In this document: one piece after another, positions 1-10,401 of the stretch
Layout of the letters: the number at the start of each line of letters is the position of its first letter
How positions within the stretch are numbered: position 1 is the first letter of the stretch
Source of the DNA: Tetraselmis striata
Lineage: Eukaryota > Chlorophyta > Chlorodendrophyceae > Chlorodendrales > Chlorodendraceae
Reading direction: 5' to 3'
Assembly (NCBI GenBank): GCA_006384855.1
Contig: VCJN01003587.1
Coordinates: forward strand, 1-64,000
Length of the DNA: 64,000 bases
Position numbers and translations under genes: made by a program
The notes under the pieces: generated by a model
Seen by the model: only the letters and a program-made list of their open reading frames with translations
What the model was told of the DNA's origin: nothing
Databases searched by the model: none

Positions 1-979
1 GGATGCGTCTTGATTTTGGCTGACCACTATACATTGGCTCCGCCGATCTTGCTTACCACTCATCGTCGGTTGCACTCCAAGGGCTACTTATTTACTATGG
101 TTGTCTCCGGTGTCTGTCCACCCCATCTTGGCGGGCGGGGATCGGCTCGGAAAGTTGAGCGATTTCTATTGCCATGGATGTAACTTTACGTAGCATGCGA
201 GCACAGTTGGAGACCGGGCATTGAAAATGCCGGTTTTCCGTGCCGTAGCCCGCCGTATATATATATATACAGCGGAGGTTGTATGTACGATTGCTCATTA
301 TTCTCTCGCCGTGCTTACCTCCCCTGCATGATTTCCCACCGCCTGCCCTCCCTTTAGAACTTCATCTGAATTTTTGCGTACTACGGTACCACGTGTTTCT
401 GAGATTTGTTTTGTGCAATGCTATGCGAATACTGTGGTACTAGTTATGGGATTTAATGCGTTCATTGCTGTGAATAACTGCGCTAATAAGTACGGTGCAT
501 TTTGGTTGAAGTGACATTGATGGACGACCGTCGCTGACCTCGAGATGAGATGCATGATTACATATATAGGCGCAGCGATTACCATGCTTTTTCATTTCAT
601 GTATTGAACACCCCAGTGCCTACGACCTTTACCGGTTGCACACTGAAGCTAGACTTGTGTTGTTTCAATGTCTGCCGCCCATTTGCGGGCGGGCACAGCT
701 CGGAAAAATCATTGTACTCGGTTGAACCAATTCTGCCCCATATGTGGCAAGTGTAGTCAACATTACCCTAGGGCATTTGAAACTCTATTTACGTTTGGCG
801 ACCCGTCCCACGGCTCGCCGAGTACGGCGACCCTACCCGAACGAGAGAATTTGCCAATGAGGTTGAAAGTGCACGATATGTAATAGTACCCGTCAGTAGT
901 GCATATCATTGTCATTGCTCGTACAGCGTACGTACTATTATCATCTTACTGTAGTATGTACTCGCGCGTGTATGTGTTA
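1..979. other. Intergenic flank left of the retrotransposon
   Basis: No convincing exon or RNA gene is visible. There is a short TA repeat near 255-270. The last five bases before the retrotransposon (975-979, TGTTA) resemble the five bases after it (8329-8333, TGTTT), as expected of a target-site duplication with one change. Confidence 0.6.
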
Positions 980-1463
980 TGTTGGACCCAGAGTACCCCG
1001 GTACCCTGAATCCGCTTTTTCTCTCTGTGAAATCCGCATTTTTTCTGGCTGCCGTACATGTGCCTAAATTGGACCGTATGGCAGCAGTACGGCACCAAAG
1101 CATGGCACCTAGGCATCTATGCCAGTTGGCCTTCTTAGACGGAGAGGTGTCCGTCCCAATCGACACCTAGCCGGCTGGTATAAATTGCCAGCCTCGGCTC
1201 CTTGTAATTCAGTCAACTGCTTTTCCAGAAATATTCCGACTCACCCTTTCTCTCTCGTGACAGTGCCACTCAGCCATCACCACGGCGACAGCGACTACCA
1301 TTCGTCCATCGCCCACGGCTCATAGCAGCCCTTTGCCTTCCCAGTTTGCATCTCGCTTGCTGGCACTCGACGTGATTCGACGCCTACACGCCGACTCTCG
1401 CCGACTCTCTTTCCATCAGTGACAGTGCCACTCAGCCATCACTTCGACAATCTCCCTCCGACA
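980..1463 (+). repeat. 5' LTR of the copia element
   Basis: This 484-base repeat starts TGTTGG and ends CCGACA, a short imperfect inverted repeat typical of LTR ends. A TATA box (TATAAAT, 1179-1185) is the probable Pol II promoter. A TGTAA (1203-1207), the chlorophyte poly(A) motif, lies about 20 bases further on. The copy at 7846-8328 differs by roughly seven changes. Confidence 0.95.
1179..1185 (+). promoter_or_regulatory. TATA box in the 5' LTR
   Basis: TATAAAT is conserved in both LTRs (also 8044-8050), about 475 bases upstream of the gag start at 1654. Its promoter role is inferred from position. Confidence 0.6.
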
Positions 1464-1653
1464 GGTTTTTGGGCCCTCTCCTTTGGTTCGACGTCTTGCC
1501 CCGTGCTCGACGCCTGCCAGAGGCTTCAACCTGCGTGTATCTCGACCCTCGACAACTTTCGACGATCGACGGCGCCGTGCGACGAGTTTTTCTTCCCACC
1601 CGCCCACCCCTGCAATTATACATCCTCAAGCACAAGTGCGCCATCCCTTCGCA

Positions 1654-3461
1654 ATGTCTACCAGCATCAACACCGGCATGATGAACACCCCCCTGGCCAA
1701 TCTGGCTCGGCAGAGTGCGATCAAGACCGACCCTGGCCACGCCCCACCACCTCCTGACGTCCGTGATGATACCAGTTTTGACGACGCCTTCAGCATGGAC
1801 GGGGCGTCAGACAATGACTCCAAGGACATCCCGCATATCAAGCCAGCTGCAGTGAAGCCGACACTCGACCTCAACAACGTCCCCATCTGGGACAGCACCA
1901 TCTCTACACGGGACAACGCTCAAGCCATCAAGATCGCTCTCGGCAGCGCTGGCTACTTGGACACCACCAAGGGCAAAGGCACCCGTCAGGAGCAAATGAT
2001 CCTTCTGGCCGCCATACGCCACGCAACAGCTCATTATCCCATGTCAACAGCATCAGCATGGATTCTAGGAAGTGTGGATATACAGCATGGAAGGCTCTTC
2101 TTACTGAGCTCCAGGGCTCAGCCATGGAGGAGCGTAAGCGCTTGGAGGAAGAGATCACAACGGGCCAGTTCCCGAATGAGCCGGTTCAGGTGTATGTTCG
2201 GCGCTACCAGAACCTCTGGAATCTGCTGAACAAGGCACATGGCCAGTGGGCCTTCGAGTACGTGGCTGCCAACTACCTCATCCCAGCAGGCCTTCACCCA
2301 GACTACGATCATATCGTCGACACCACCACCTCGGCGGCCACTGTCAACGAGAAGCTGGCAACCATCATCAGCGCCGGACAAAACACGGAGGCGCGCAAGC
2401 GTCAGCGTCAGCAGCGCGTCCGCGCGTGCCCGCCCAACCTCAATTCCTACAGCCCCAGGGACCCGCAGCACACCACCGGGCCCAACGTTGTCTGCAGGCG
2501 GTGTGACCGTCCGGGCCATACCCAGCAGCAGTGTGTGGCCAGGCGCCATGCCAACGGCCTGCGTATCCTGGATGACACCACGCCGACCAGCACCATGACC
2601 AAACCTCGCTATGACCGCCATCAGCGCGCGCCTGCGGAGCGTCGCGTCAACACCAACTATGGCCACCACCCGCGCGACAACTACCGCCATCAGGCACCGC
2701 CAGGCCAGCATTTCTACAACGACAACCGCAACAATCATGACAGGCCCCAGCGGCAGCAGCGTTGGACAAACCAGGGCGGCAACGACGTCATCAACAGCGT
2801 CATCAACGACGTCATCAACAGCGTCATCAACAGCCGGTCGGCTTCGTCTCCCCGGCCGGACGTCAGCACCCGGGTCATCAACAGGCCAGCGACACCTTCA
2901 CCCAGCGGCCGACGGGACACCAGGAGGCCTACCCGCTCGTGGGAGTGTCCCCATCAGCACAACACCACAGCAGCCTGCCCATCATGCTCACCTGCACCAC
3001 TGCCGCCCCAGGAGGGGCGGACACCGGAGCACAGGAGGGGGAGGGGGAGGACAGCGCGGAGGATGACTTACATGACCCTTGGCACGTCCCCTACTCCGAC
3101 TCTTATGCCGACTTCGAGTCCCCGTTCTCACACTCATGGCATGTTCACCGCTCCCGCCCTCACCCCGACGCCTTCCCGATCTTCGATACCCCCGACATCC
3201 CCCCCCCCCCCCCCCCCCGTTGGAACGTTTACTCCCATCCCTACTCCCTCGATCCCCCTCCACCTATTCGACATCAATTGGCAACGTCCCCACCCCGTCC
3301 CCACCCCAGCCCAACCCCTATTCCTCACTACACCCACATTCCCCGCCTCAGCGGCGTTGGCATCCCACATTCTTCATGCGGAGCAAGGCGCCCTGCGTGG
3401 CGACCCGCCACCAACACTACCGCTCCTCACCGCTGCGCCGATGCTCCCGCTGCCAACCTCT
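1654..3461 (+). pseudogene. gag region of the copia element (frameshifted)
   Basis: The likely start is ATG 1654 (MSTSINTG...). The reading begins in one frame, and the gag core resumes in another frame near 2045-2060, where the TAWKALL stretch typical of copia gag begins. Because this switch lies upstream of the zinc knuckle, it looks like a mutation and not a programmed gag-pol shift. A CX2CX4HX4C zinc knuckle (CRRCDRPGHTQQQC) lies at 2493-2534 and would bind the RNA genome in the particle. A Pro/Arg/Ser-rich linker follows. In it a second frame (2762-3511) is also open and has a more protein-like acidic composition, so the true frame is uncertain between about 2900 and the long C run at 3199-3218. 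The function, packaging the element's RNA, is inferred from the family. Confidence 0.8.
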
Positions 3462-4410
3462 CTGGTCATCGACCATCTCTTTTCGCCCTGCCATGGCCCA
3501 TCGGCATCTGAAGTAGAGGCTCTGGTAGAATACGGCTTCATCATCCACAAGATCACCGGCGCCGACCCGTCGCCCGAGGCTCGTACTATGTGGACGCATC
3601 GCCTACATGTCATCAGCGACAAGTACCCGGACCGTCTGCCCCCTTCAGCATTTCAGGACTGTCATGCCAGGACCCCCATGGACGTCAACAACATCACCAT
3701 CGCGGAGCTGGAGACCCTGCGTCCGGTCACCCTCATCGTGTCAGGCCCACCGTGTCAACCATGGTCGCGCGCTGGCTCACGCCTTGGCTGGCAGGACCAT
3801 CGCTCTCGGGCCTTTGCTTCCGTCATCAGTTTCATCCGTTTCTACCTGACTACACAGCCCACACCGGTGCGCTACATTGTGGAGATTGTTCCGGGCGCGC
3901 TGGACTTCCCTGAGATACTCTCCTCACTTGGCACCGGCAACATCATGCCTGCGACCGCCTGCGGTTCGGCGGCTCACCGCGACACCCTCCTGTGGACCAA
4001 TATCGCTTCGCAAACCGACGTCCAGGACTACATCAACAACATAAACGCCATCGAGCTCACCGACCCCGGCCCCTTCGCGTGGGACCTCTGTATCTCCGAA
4101 TTCCCCCACTTTACTCCGGTGGTGACAACTGACTACTTTCCGAAGTTCGTCGCCCGCCCCGGCTCATACGCTTTTCGCATGCAAACCAACGGTCAGCCGG
4201 GCACTGGCATGGTCTACGAACATGATGGCCCCTGGTTCTGGGCAGACAACGGCAGATGGTGCGAACCCCCTGCAGCTCTACGCGCTCGCGCCATGGGCTT
4301 CACCTTGGATGATCTGCCCACATCTCACCTTTCCGAGGCGACACTGCGCAAACTTCTCGGCGGGCCCATCGACCTCAACGTCATGCGCAACTACATCAAG
4401 GCTGTCTCGG
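3462..4410 (+). CDS. C5 cytosine DNA methyltransferase domain embedded in the retrotransposon
   Basis: About 316 residues inside the 2058-4658 open frame read as a C5 DNA methyltransferase, which adds a methyl group to cytosine using S-adenosylmethionine. The clearest mark is motif IV, GPPCQPWSRAG (3744-3776), with the catalytic Cys codon at 3753-3755. Upstream are a degenerate motif I region (DHLFSPCHG, near 3471) and a PMDV motif III-like stretch. Downstream are VEIVPG in the place of motif VI (ENV), AAHRDTLLWTN (about 3970-4003) as motif VIII, and LRKLLGGPIDLNVMRNY (4341-4394) as motif X. The HR...LLWTN and LLG...VMR patterns resemble the DNMT3/DRM type more than DNMT1, which is my inference. 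The G-rich motif I is poor, so cofactor binding may be impaired. No stop or frameshift lies inside the domain. It sits between gag and protease, so it would be made as part of the polyprotein. Confidence 0.88.
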
Positions 4411-4429
4411 GCGCCGCCCCTTCCCCAGC

Positions 4430-7400
4430 CGTCATCACTGTCTGCCACACGTCATACGGCACCTTCATCACCAGCGATGGAGAGGCATGGGTGCTCATCG
4501 ACTCGGGAGCATCCTCTCACGTCAACGCCCACCGCACCGACTACATCTACTACATGGACATTCCTGCGGCGGAGCAATTTATGGTGGCTGGGCCGTTTCG
4601 GGCAACCGGCAGTCGGCATCGGCACCACGCTGGGGCCAACACTAGACATCACAGGTAGGCCACATACCATTGTGGCACGAGACTGTTACCATACTCCTGA
4701 CATCACCTCCAGTGTCGGTCTCACCAACATCAACCGCCTCCTCAGCACCCATCAACTCAGCAAGCATGGCTACTCTTTCTACTTCAGCCGCCTCCTCAAC
4801 AGCATGATCACCCCAGATGGCGCAGTCATCCACCTTCAGCCCTACCCCGGCACGACAGGCATGTACGGCATCAAGCTCCTTCCCATCCGCGATCCGTCTC
4901 ATGGGGTCATGGCACTGCCCTCTCTACAGGCCCCCTACTCTCTGTGGCATCTTCGACTTTGTCATCGCTGCGCGCGCCACATGGAGCTCACCCAACAACA
5001 TGTCATCGGCATCCCGAAACTCGGATCGGCACCGGAGGCCATATGCCCAGCGTGCATTCAGGCCAAATCCCACCAGCAGTCAGTCAACCGTCAGCCCTTT
5101 CCACGCGCGGAGGCACCGTACATGCTCGTGGTCATCGACGACTGGAAGGGACCTTGTCCGTCGGTCACTGGCGCGCAGCATGTCTTCGGCGCGGTGGATT
5201 CCTACACTGGAGTAAAGGTAGCAATCACCATGGGCACCAAGGACGAGGCCGTCCGCGCCGTCCATCAACTTCATGCGGCGGTTCTCGGCATGGGTCACAC
5301 CGTTCAACGCATACGTGCCGATCGCAGCGCGGTTTATACCGGCTCTCCGTTTCGTCAAGCATGTTCCGACCTCAACATCGCGCTGGAGTTTACCGCGTCC
5401 CACTCTCATCATCATGCAGGCCTGGCGGAGCGCTCTTTCCGCACTATCGGTGAGTGTGCCCAAGCCATGCTCCTCCACGCCGGCCTCGACCGCACCTTCA
5501 GGGACTGGGCGTATCTTCACGCTGTCTATCTCTGCAACCGCCAGTGGAGCTTGTCCGTCAACGCCATACCTTCCACGCTGATGACCGGTCGCAAGCCCGA
5601 CCTCGCCAACCTGCATGTTTTCGGCTGTGTGGCCTGGGTCAACATACCTGTGACTATGCGGGCAGCCAAGGGAAAAATGACACCTAAATCTTGGCCAGGC
5701 ATCTACCTTGGCCACCATGAGGACTCCGCCGGCTACCGCATATACAACCCGGCTACCAGGCGCGAAACGGTTACACGCGATGTCATCTTTGACGAGGTGA
5801 CACGACCCTTCTCCAGCACACCGGCACTCTCTATGCAAGTCTTCCAGCTCCCCGACGATGACCACCTGATGGATGAGCCGCAACTCTTGGACCAGCAGGA
5901 GGGGCCCCACGCGCCACCTCCCATGCCCCCACCCATGCCACCATCAGCGGCGCTTGCCTCCGCGCAGGAGGGCCCCCCACCTCCGCAGCCAGAAGGGACG
6001 TATCTTCCGCGTCATCAGGAGGGGGACGCCACAGCACTACCAACTCCTCACTCCAGTGGATCAGCGCACATATCTTCTCCTTATGTCGACCTCAGCGACT
6101 ACCACCCCAAGCTGGTAGCATCCGCCATCGTGGAGGTTGTGTGCCCCTACCCGGCGCAGATGGCCGCCCTCGCCCTGCTAGTACCCACTGTCCGCGTGTC
6201 CAAGGCGCCGCGCAACTACAAGGAGGCCATCTCCAGCAATCACCCCGATGACTGGAAACAGTCCATGGACCGAGAGATCGTCTCTATCACCAAGATGGAG
6301 ACCTTTGTTTGGATCAGCATTCCTGAGCTTCGCCGTGACAACCCGTCAGCAATCATCATACAGACGGCGTGGGCCTTCGCGGAGAAACAAGACAAGGATG
6401 GCAACCTCATCAAGCGCAAGGCCAGAGTGGTTGTTCGCGGCGATCAACTTACTGCCGGCGAGAACTATGATGACACAAAGACCTATGCCCCAGTCGTCAG
6501 TTTCATCGCCTTGCGCACCACTATTGCTCTCACAATTCAACTTGACTGGGAGCTGTACCAGTTCGACATCACCTGTGCTTTCCTCAACGCTAACCTCGAT
6601 GAAGATGTCTACGTCTACCCCCCCCCGGCTACGGCCGCAAGGATCAGGCTTGGAAACTCGTTAAGGCACTCTATGGCCTGCCGCAGGCACCCAAGGCATG
6701 GTTTCTGCGCTTTTCTTCTTTTCTCCGTGACTTCGGCTTCGTCAGCTCCGAGTGCGATCCAGGCGTATGGACGCTGCTCGCGGTCGATGGATCGCTGCTG
6801 GCCATCCTATACGTCTACGTCGATGACATCATGCTGGCTACCTCCCCGTCGTCCGACATCCGGGAGCGTTTTCAGACTTCTCTCTTCTCTACGTTTGATG
6901 CGACTACTGAAGGCCTATGCACCTGGCTTCTTGGCATGGCCATTGACCGCAAGCCGGGGGGCGTGCTCCACCTCCATTAGGAGAAATACATCAACGACAT
7001 CCTGACTACCTTCAGCATGGCGGCGTGCGCGCCTCGCCGCCTACCATGCACACCGGATACCAATTTTCATGACCCTACAGGCACGCCCCTCGACACCAAA
7101 CTCTTTCCCTATCCCAATCTTGTTGGTAGCCTTATCTGGCTGGCTGTGGCATCACGCCCGGACATTGCGTTCGTGGTTGGCCGCCTGTGCGCCTACATGG
7201 CGTCCCCCACCGAGCGTCACTGGCAGATAGCCGTATCGGTGTTGCGCTACCTCAAGGGCACCCCCAAACATGGCCTCATTTTCCGGAAGCAACCGGACAA
7301 CGAGGCACCTGACTTCCTCTTTTTTGTGGACGCTGACTGGGCAGCCTTCGTGCCCAAACGCCGCTCCACTACCGGCTATCTTGCCCTGGTGCACGGCACC

Positions 7401-7838
7401 CGAGTCGCCTACCGCGCGCAAGTTCAGAAGAGCGTGGCCCTGTCTACTGCCGAGGCGGAGTTCGTGGCGCTCTGCATGGCCTACAAATGTCTGGCGTTTA
7501 TTCGCGTTCTTCTGCGCCAGCTCCACCACGCCACCACTGACCCGGTACGGGTATGCGAGGACAATCAAGCGTGCATCGTTCAGGTGAAGCATGGTATGAT
7601 TACAGGCGCGCAACGCCACATTGACCTCAAGTTTCAGTATGCAGCCCAACTCTGCCAAGACGGCGTCATCGACATGCACTACACGCCTACCGCAGACCAG
7701 CTCGCCGATTTCTTCACTAAGGCGCTGCCGTTGACTACCTTTCTTCATTTCCGCGCTTTCCTGATGGGGTCATCCGAGGAGCCATGTGTTGCGCCTCTGC
7801 CGCCATCAGTCCTGCGCCCGCGGGATTCCACAGGATGA
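4430..7838 (+). pseudogene. pol region: protease, integrase, reverse transcriptase, RNase H (broken)
   Basis: The aspartic protease has DSGASSH at 4500-4520; its C-terminal half continues in another frame from about 4620. A GAG-pre-integrase zinc-binding segment (WHLRLCH, then CPAC) starts near 4942. Integrase shows the D, D, E triad: VVIDDW near 5128, RADRS near 5308 and LAERS near 5422. Reverse transcriptase starts near 6220. The frame shifts at the nine-C run 6618-6626, then ALYGLPQAP and the catalytic YVDD (about 6810-6830) follow. A TAG at 6978-6980 stands where the family has Gln (HQEKY). RNase H (7321-7730) keeps VDADW, STAEAEF, CEDNQAC and the final DQLADFFTKAL. The reading ends at 7838, just before the polypurine tract. 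The parts would act together in cDNA synthesis and insertion, but this copy has three breaks. Confidence 0.93.
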
Positions 7839-7845
7839 GGAGGGG
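7832..7845 (+). other. Polypurine tract
   Basis: Fourteen purines and one T (AGGATGAGGAGGGG) end exactly at the first base of the 3' LTR, the position where plus-strand DNA synthesis is primed in LTR retrotransposons. Confidence 0.85.
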
Positions 7846-8328
7846 TGTTGGACCCAGAGTGCCCCGGTACCCTGAATCCGCTTTTTCTCTCTGTGAAATC
7901 CGCATTTTTCTGGCTGCCGTACATGTGCCTAAATTGGACCGTATGGCAGCAGTACGGCACCAAAGCATGGCACCTAGGCATCTTTGCCAGTTGGCCTTCT
8001 TAGACGGAGAGGTGTCCGTCCTAATTGACACCTTGCCGGCTGGTATAAATTGCCAGCCTCGGCTCCTTGTAATTCAGTCAACTGCTTTTCCAGAAATATT
8101 CCGACTCACCCTTTCTCTCTCGTGACAGTGCCACTCAGCCATCACCACGGCGACAGCGACTACCATTCGTCCATCGCCCACGGCTCATAGCAGCCCTTTG
8201 CCTTCCCAGTTTGCATCTCGCTTGCTGGCACTCGACGTGATTCGACGCATACACGCCGACTCTCGCCGACTCTCTTTCCATCAGTGACAGTGCCACTCAG
8301 CCATCACTTCGACAATCTCCCTCCGACA
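7846..8328 (+). repeat. 3' LTR of the copia element
   Basis: This 483-base repeat starts TGTTGG, ends CCGACA and has TATAAAT at 8044-8050. It differs from the 5' LTR at scattered single bases (for example AGTGCCCC for AGTACCCC) and by one T in a T run. Confidence 0.95.
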
Positions 8329-8937
8329 TGTTTCAGGTTATACTACGAGCAGTAGTACTATAGGCGTCAAAATAAATGAACGGGTTTTTGACAGCCCAGC
8401 TTCAAGTCGGTGCCCCACGCGGTACAGCGAGCCGTTCGGTACCGCGTACAGGTCGCTATGTAACAAAACAAAATGTCACTCTCGGGCTGCAGCGTAAGCG
8501 TTCAAGCGGCGCTCTCCGTAAGTGCGCACGCCCGAGCGCAGGTTCGATTCTCGCAGTGGGCAGATTTCCTCGTATTTAGGCGGGCTTGCGCGAACCACGG
8601 CGCGCAGACTTAGCGGGCGCAGGTGCGGGTGCGACTAAGTACCGCTCGCAGTTTACAGCCCCACTGTGATCTTATGTACTGCGCGCTGATATTTATTGCG
8701 AGTTTGCGCATTTCATTGCTGACCGGCAGTTTCCGTTTTCCGGCGCCCACTAGCGGGCGGGCATCGCTGTTTTTTGAAGCGCATACGCCAAGTAGCGCGG
8801 CCATGGGTCGCAACGCAAGATACTGTAGCCGCAACATAACCTCGCATGTTGTCAGAGTAGAATGTAGAAATACCCTAGATAACCTAGATGTACACCGCGT
8901 ACATGCGATGTAACGCATTTACATCTGGCAATATGTA

Positions 8938-9010
8938 TGTAAGGATATGTACCACACAAATCCCCATGTGGGTACCCAGTGCCTGGTGCGTTTTGCGCAG
9001 TATCCTTACA
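8938..9010 (+). repeat. 73-base repeat with inverted ends, copy 1
   Basis: It starts TGTAAGGATA and ends TATCCTTACA, so it has its own 10-base perfect inverted ends. It is identical to 9174-9246. Confidence 0.9.
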
Positions 9011-9173
9011 GTTGGTGCTTCTACGCACGCGGATCCGGGTTCGATCCCGCGGAGAAACATATGATATGATATGGTATCCCGCAATGTTGGACGACCCGGC
9101 CAACGCGGATCGCCACCGAATCCAAGCCGAAACATTGCTGGAGGAGGTCCTCCATCCTATGATAGGGGTGGAG

Positions 9174-9246
9174 TGTAAGGATATGTACCACACAAATCCC
9201 CATGTGGGTACCCAGTGCCTGGTGCGTTTTGCGCAGTATCCTTACA
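9174..9246 (+). repeat. 73-base repeat with inverted ends, copy 2
   Basis: It is a perfect copy of 8938-9010. The 163 bases between the copies contain a second Pol III B-box-like sequence, GGGTTCGATCCC (about 9037-9048). Confidence 0.9.
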
Positions 9247-9462
9247 ATGTAGGATTTTACCAATGCTAGATGTAAATGCGTATATATATGTCCACCATAC
9301 ACCATCGCATTTATCGTGCAACTACTAGCGCCGGCTAGCTCGAGAGAAGATGAGGATATAATCCTTATGCCCACAAAGCAACAATCGGTTTGCCGACATG
9401 TGATGGCGTGCAGATTGCGCGCGGATTAATACCTATCTGTTCATTACTTTTGACGCCTGTAG

Positions 9463-10401
9463 TAGACTACCCGACTTGAGAGGGGGCCCGTTATATTTTC
9501 GTAGTCAGGGGCATGTCGCGCGCTGCGGTGTGATTCGCGGCTGCATGCTGCTGCCGCTGCCTTCGATAGTGCGGTCGCCAATGGCCCACGTTACTGCGTT
9601 GCGCGCTGCTGGATACATGGCGAACACTTGCGTGCTGGCTCTTGGCCACAGAGGAGCCACACTGCTCTAGTCTGACGAAGGCCAACGAATCTGATAGTGT
9701 TTATGTTCTTCTAGCCGTCACCGGAAGGCACCGGCAAAGGAAGGGGGGGGGGGGGGGGGGGGGCAGCCAATATCCTCGCGGCGAGTGTCGAGCAACATCA
9801 AGCCGACTGCGTGCATCGCCGACGCACCAGGGAAGCTCGCTGACTAAGCTCGCTGGAAGTCCTGCGGCAGCTGGTGGGCTGTTCAACTGCCCCTGTCAGG
9901 GAGGCGCAAGAAGGTGGACGCTTTCACGCTCACCCCTCCTCGCTCCGCACCTCCTCAGCCTGATTGCGAGTTCTGTTTGGCAACTGGCTGGAGGGTAACT
10001 AGGGGCATGATCATATGCATTAAACTGTCGATATACCGGAATTTTGGAACAGATTATTGAACTGTGGTAAGCGTTGTGGTTGTTTACCCTCCCCCCCCCC
10101 CCTCCCCCCCCGCACTTCTCTCTTATTTCCGCCCAATACGAGTAGCATCATCACTTGTATCGCACAAGATTTCGAATGACGCATACAAACAGCATAAATA
10201 ACGGACGTGCTGCTGCTTTGCTGGTGTGTGAAGGGTAAGGATGGACGGGCGAGACGGCCGCCTGCCACCTCTGTCAGTCCCGGTGGCAGGCGATGGGCAG
10301 AGCACACATGACACCCCCATGAGCGGAAGGAGCACCAGGCGCAGGTGATGCACGGCCCAACGACCAGTTTGCCAGTTTTGCCTATTTCTATTGCCTGACA
10401 G
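9463..10401. other. Interval before the coiled-coil/EF-hand gene
   Basis: It contains a G run of about 20 (from about 9747) and C runs near 10087-10110. No exon could be supported. The 5' exon(s), start codon and promoter of the gene at 10402 must lie here or in the preceding repeats. Confidence 0.5.

Larger units (their letters stand above)
980..8328 (+). mobile_element. Ty1/copia LTR retrotransposon carrying a DNA methyltransferase domain
   Basis: This 7.35 kb element is bounded by two direct LTRs (980-1463 and 7846-8328), each starting TGTTGG and ending CCGACA, and has a polypurine tract just before the 3' LTR. The internal order is gag with a zinc knuckle, C5 methyltransferase, aspartic protease, integrase, reverse transcriptase, RNase H. 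Integrase before reverse transcriptase is the Ty1/copia order. Eye comparison of the LTRs gives about six substitutions and one single-base indel in 484 bases, so insertion was fairly recent. Coding is interrupted by a frame change near 2045-2060, another near 4590-4640, a frame change at the nine-C run 6618-6626, and an in-frame TAG at 6978-6980. This copy is therefore unlikely to move by itself. I could not identify a primer-binding site with confidence; TGGGCCC at 1470-1476 is a candidate. Confidence 0.95.
8358..9462. mobile_element. Non-autonomous terminal-inverted-repeat element with tRNA-like core
   Basis: The ends are 24-base inverted repeats (left 8358-8381 starting CTATAGGCGTCAAAA, right 9439-9462 ending TTTTGACGCCTGTAG) matching at 22 of 24 bases and flanked by TA on both sides, a TA-type target duplication. 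No transposase frame is visible inside. The left part (about 8485-8560) is tRNA-like: a Ser/Leu-type A-box region and a B box GGTTCGATTC (8541-8550) whose T-stem pairs at four of five positions. The right part contains two identical 73-base repeats. The same left end with an almost identical terminal repeat recurs inverted at 61950-62145. Confidence 0.75.

Noticed and set aside
1416..1740. Open frames across the 5' LTR/gag leader
   Set aside because: They overlap the LTR and leader in several frames without family similarity; the ATG at 1654 starts the gag-like reading.
2045..2060. Programmed gag-pol frameshift in the copia element
   Set aside because: The frame change lies upstream of the zinc knuckle within gag, where family members have continuous coding, so a mutation is more likely.
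8485..8560. Functional tRNA gene
   Set aside because: The B box is good, but one T-stem pair fails, the acceptor stem does not close at the right spacing and no anticodon arm forms. It is tRNA-derived sequence.
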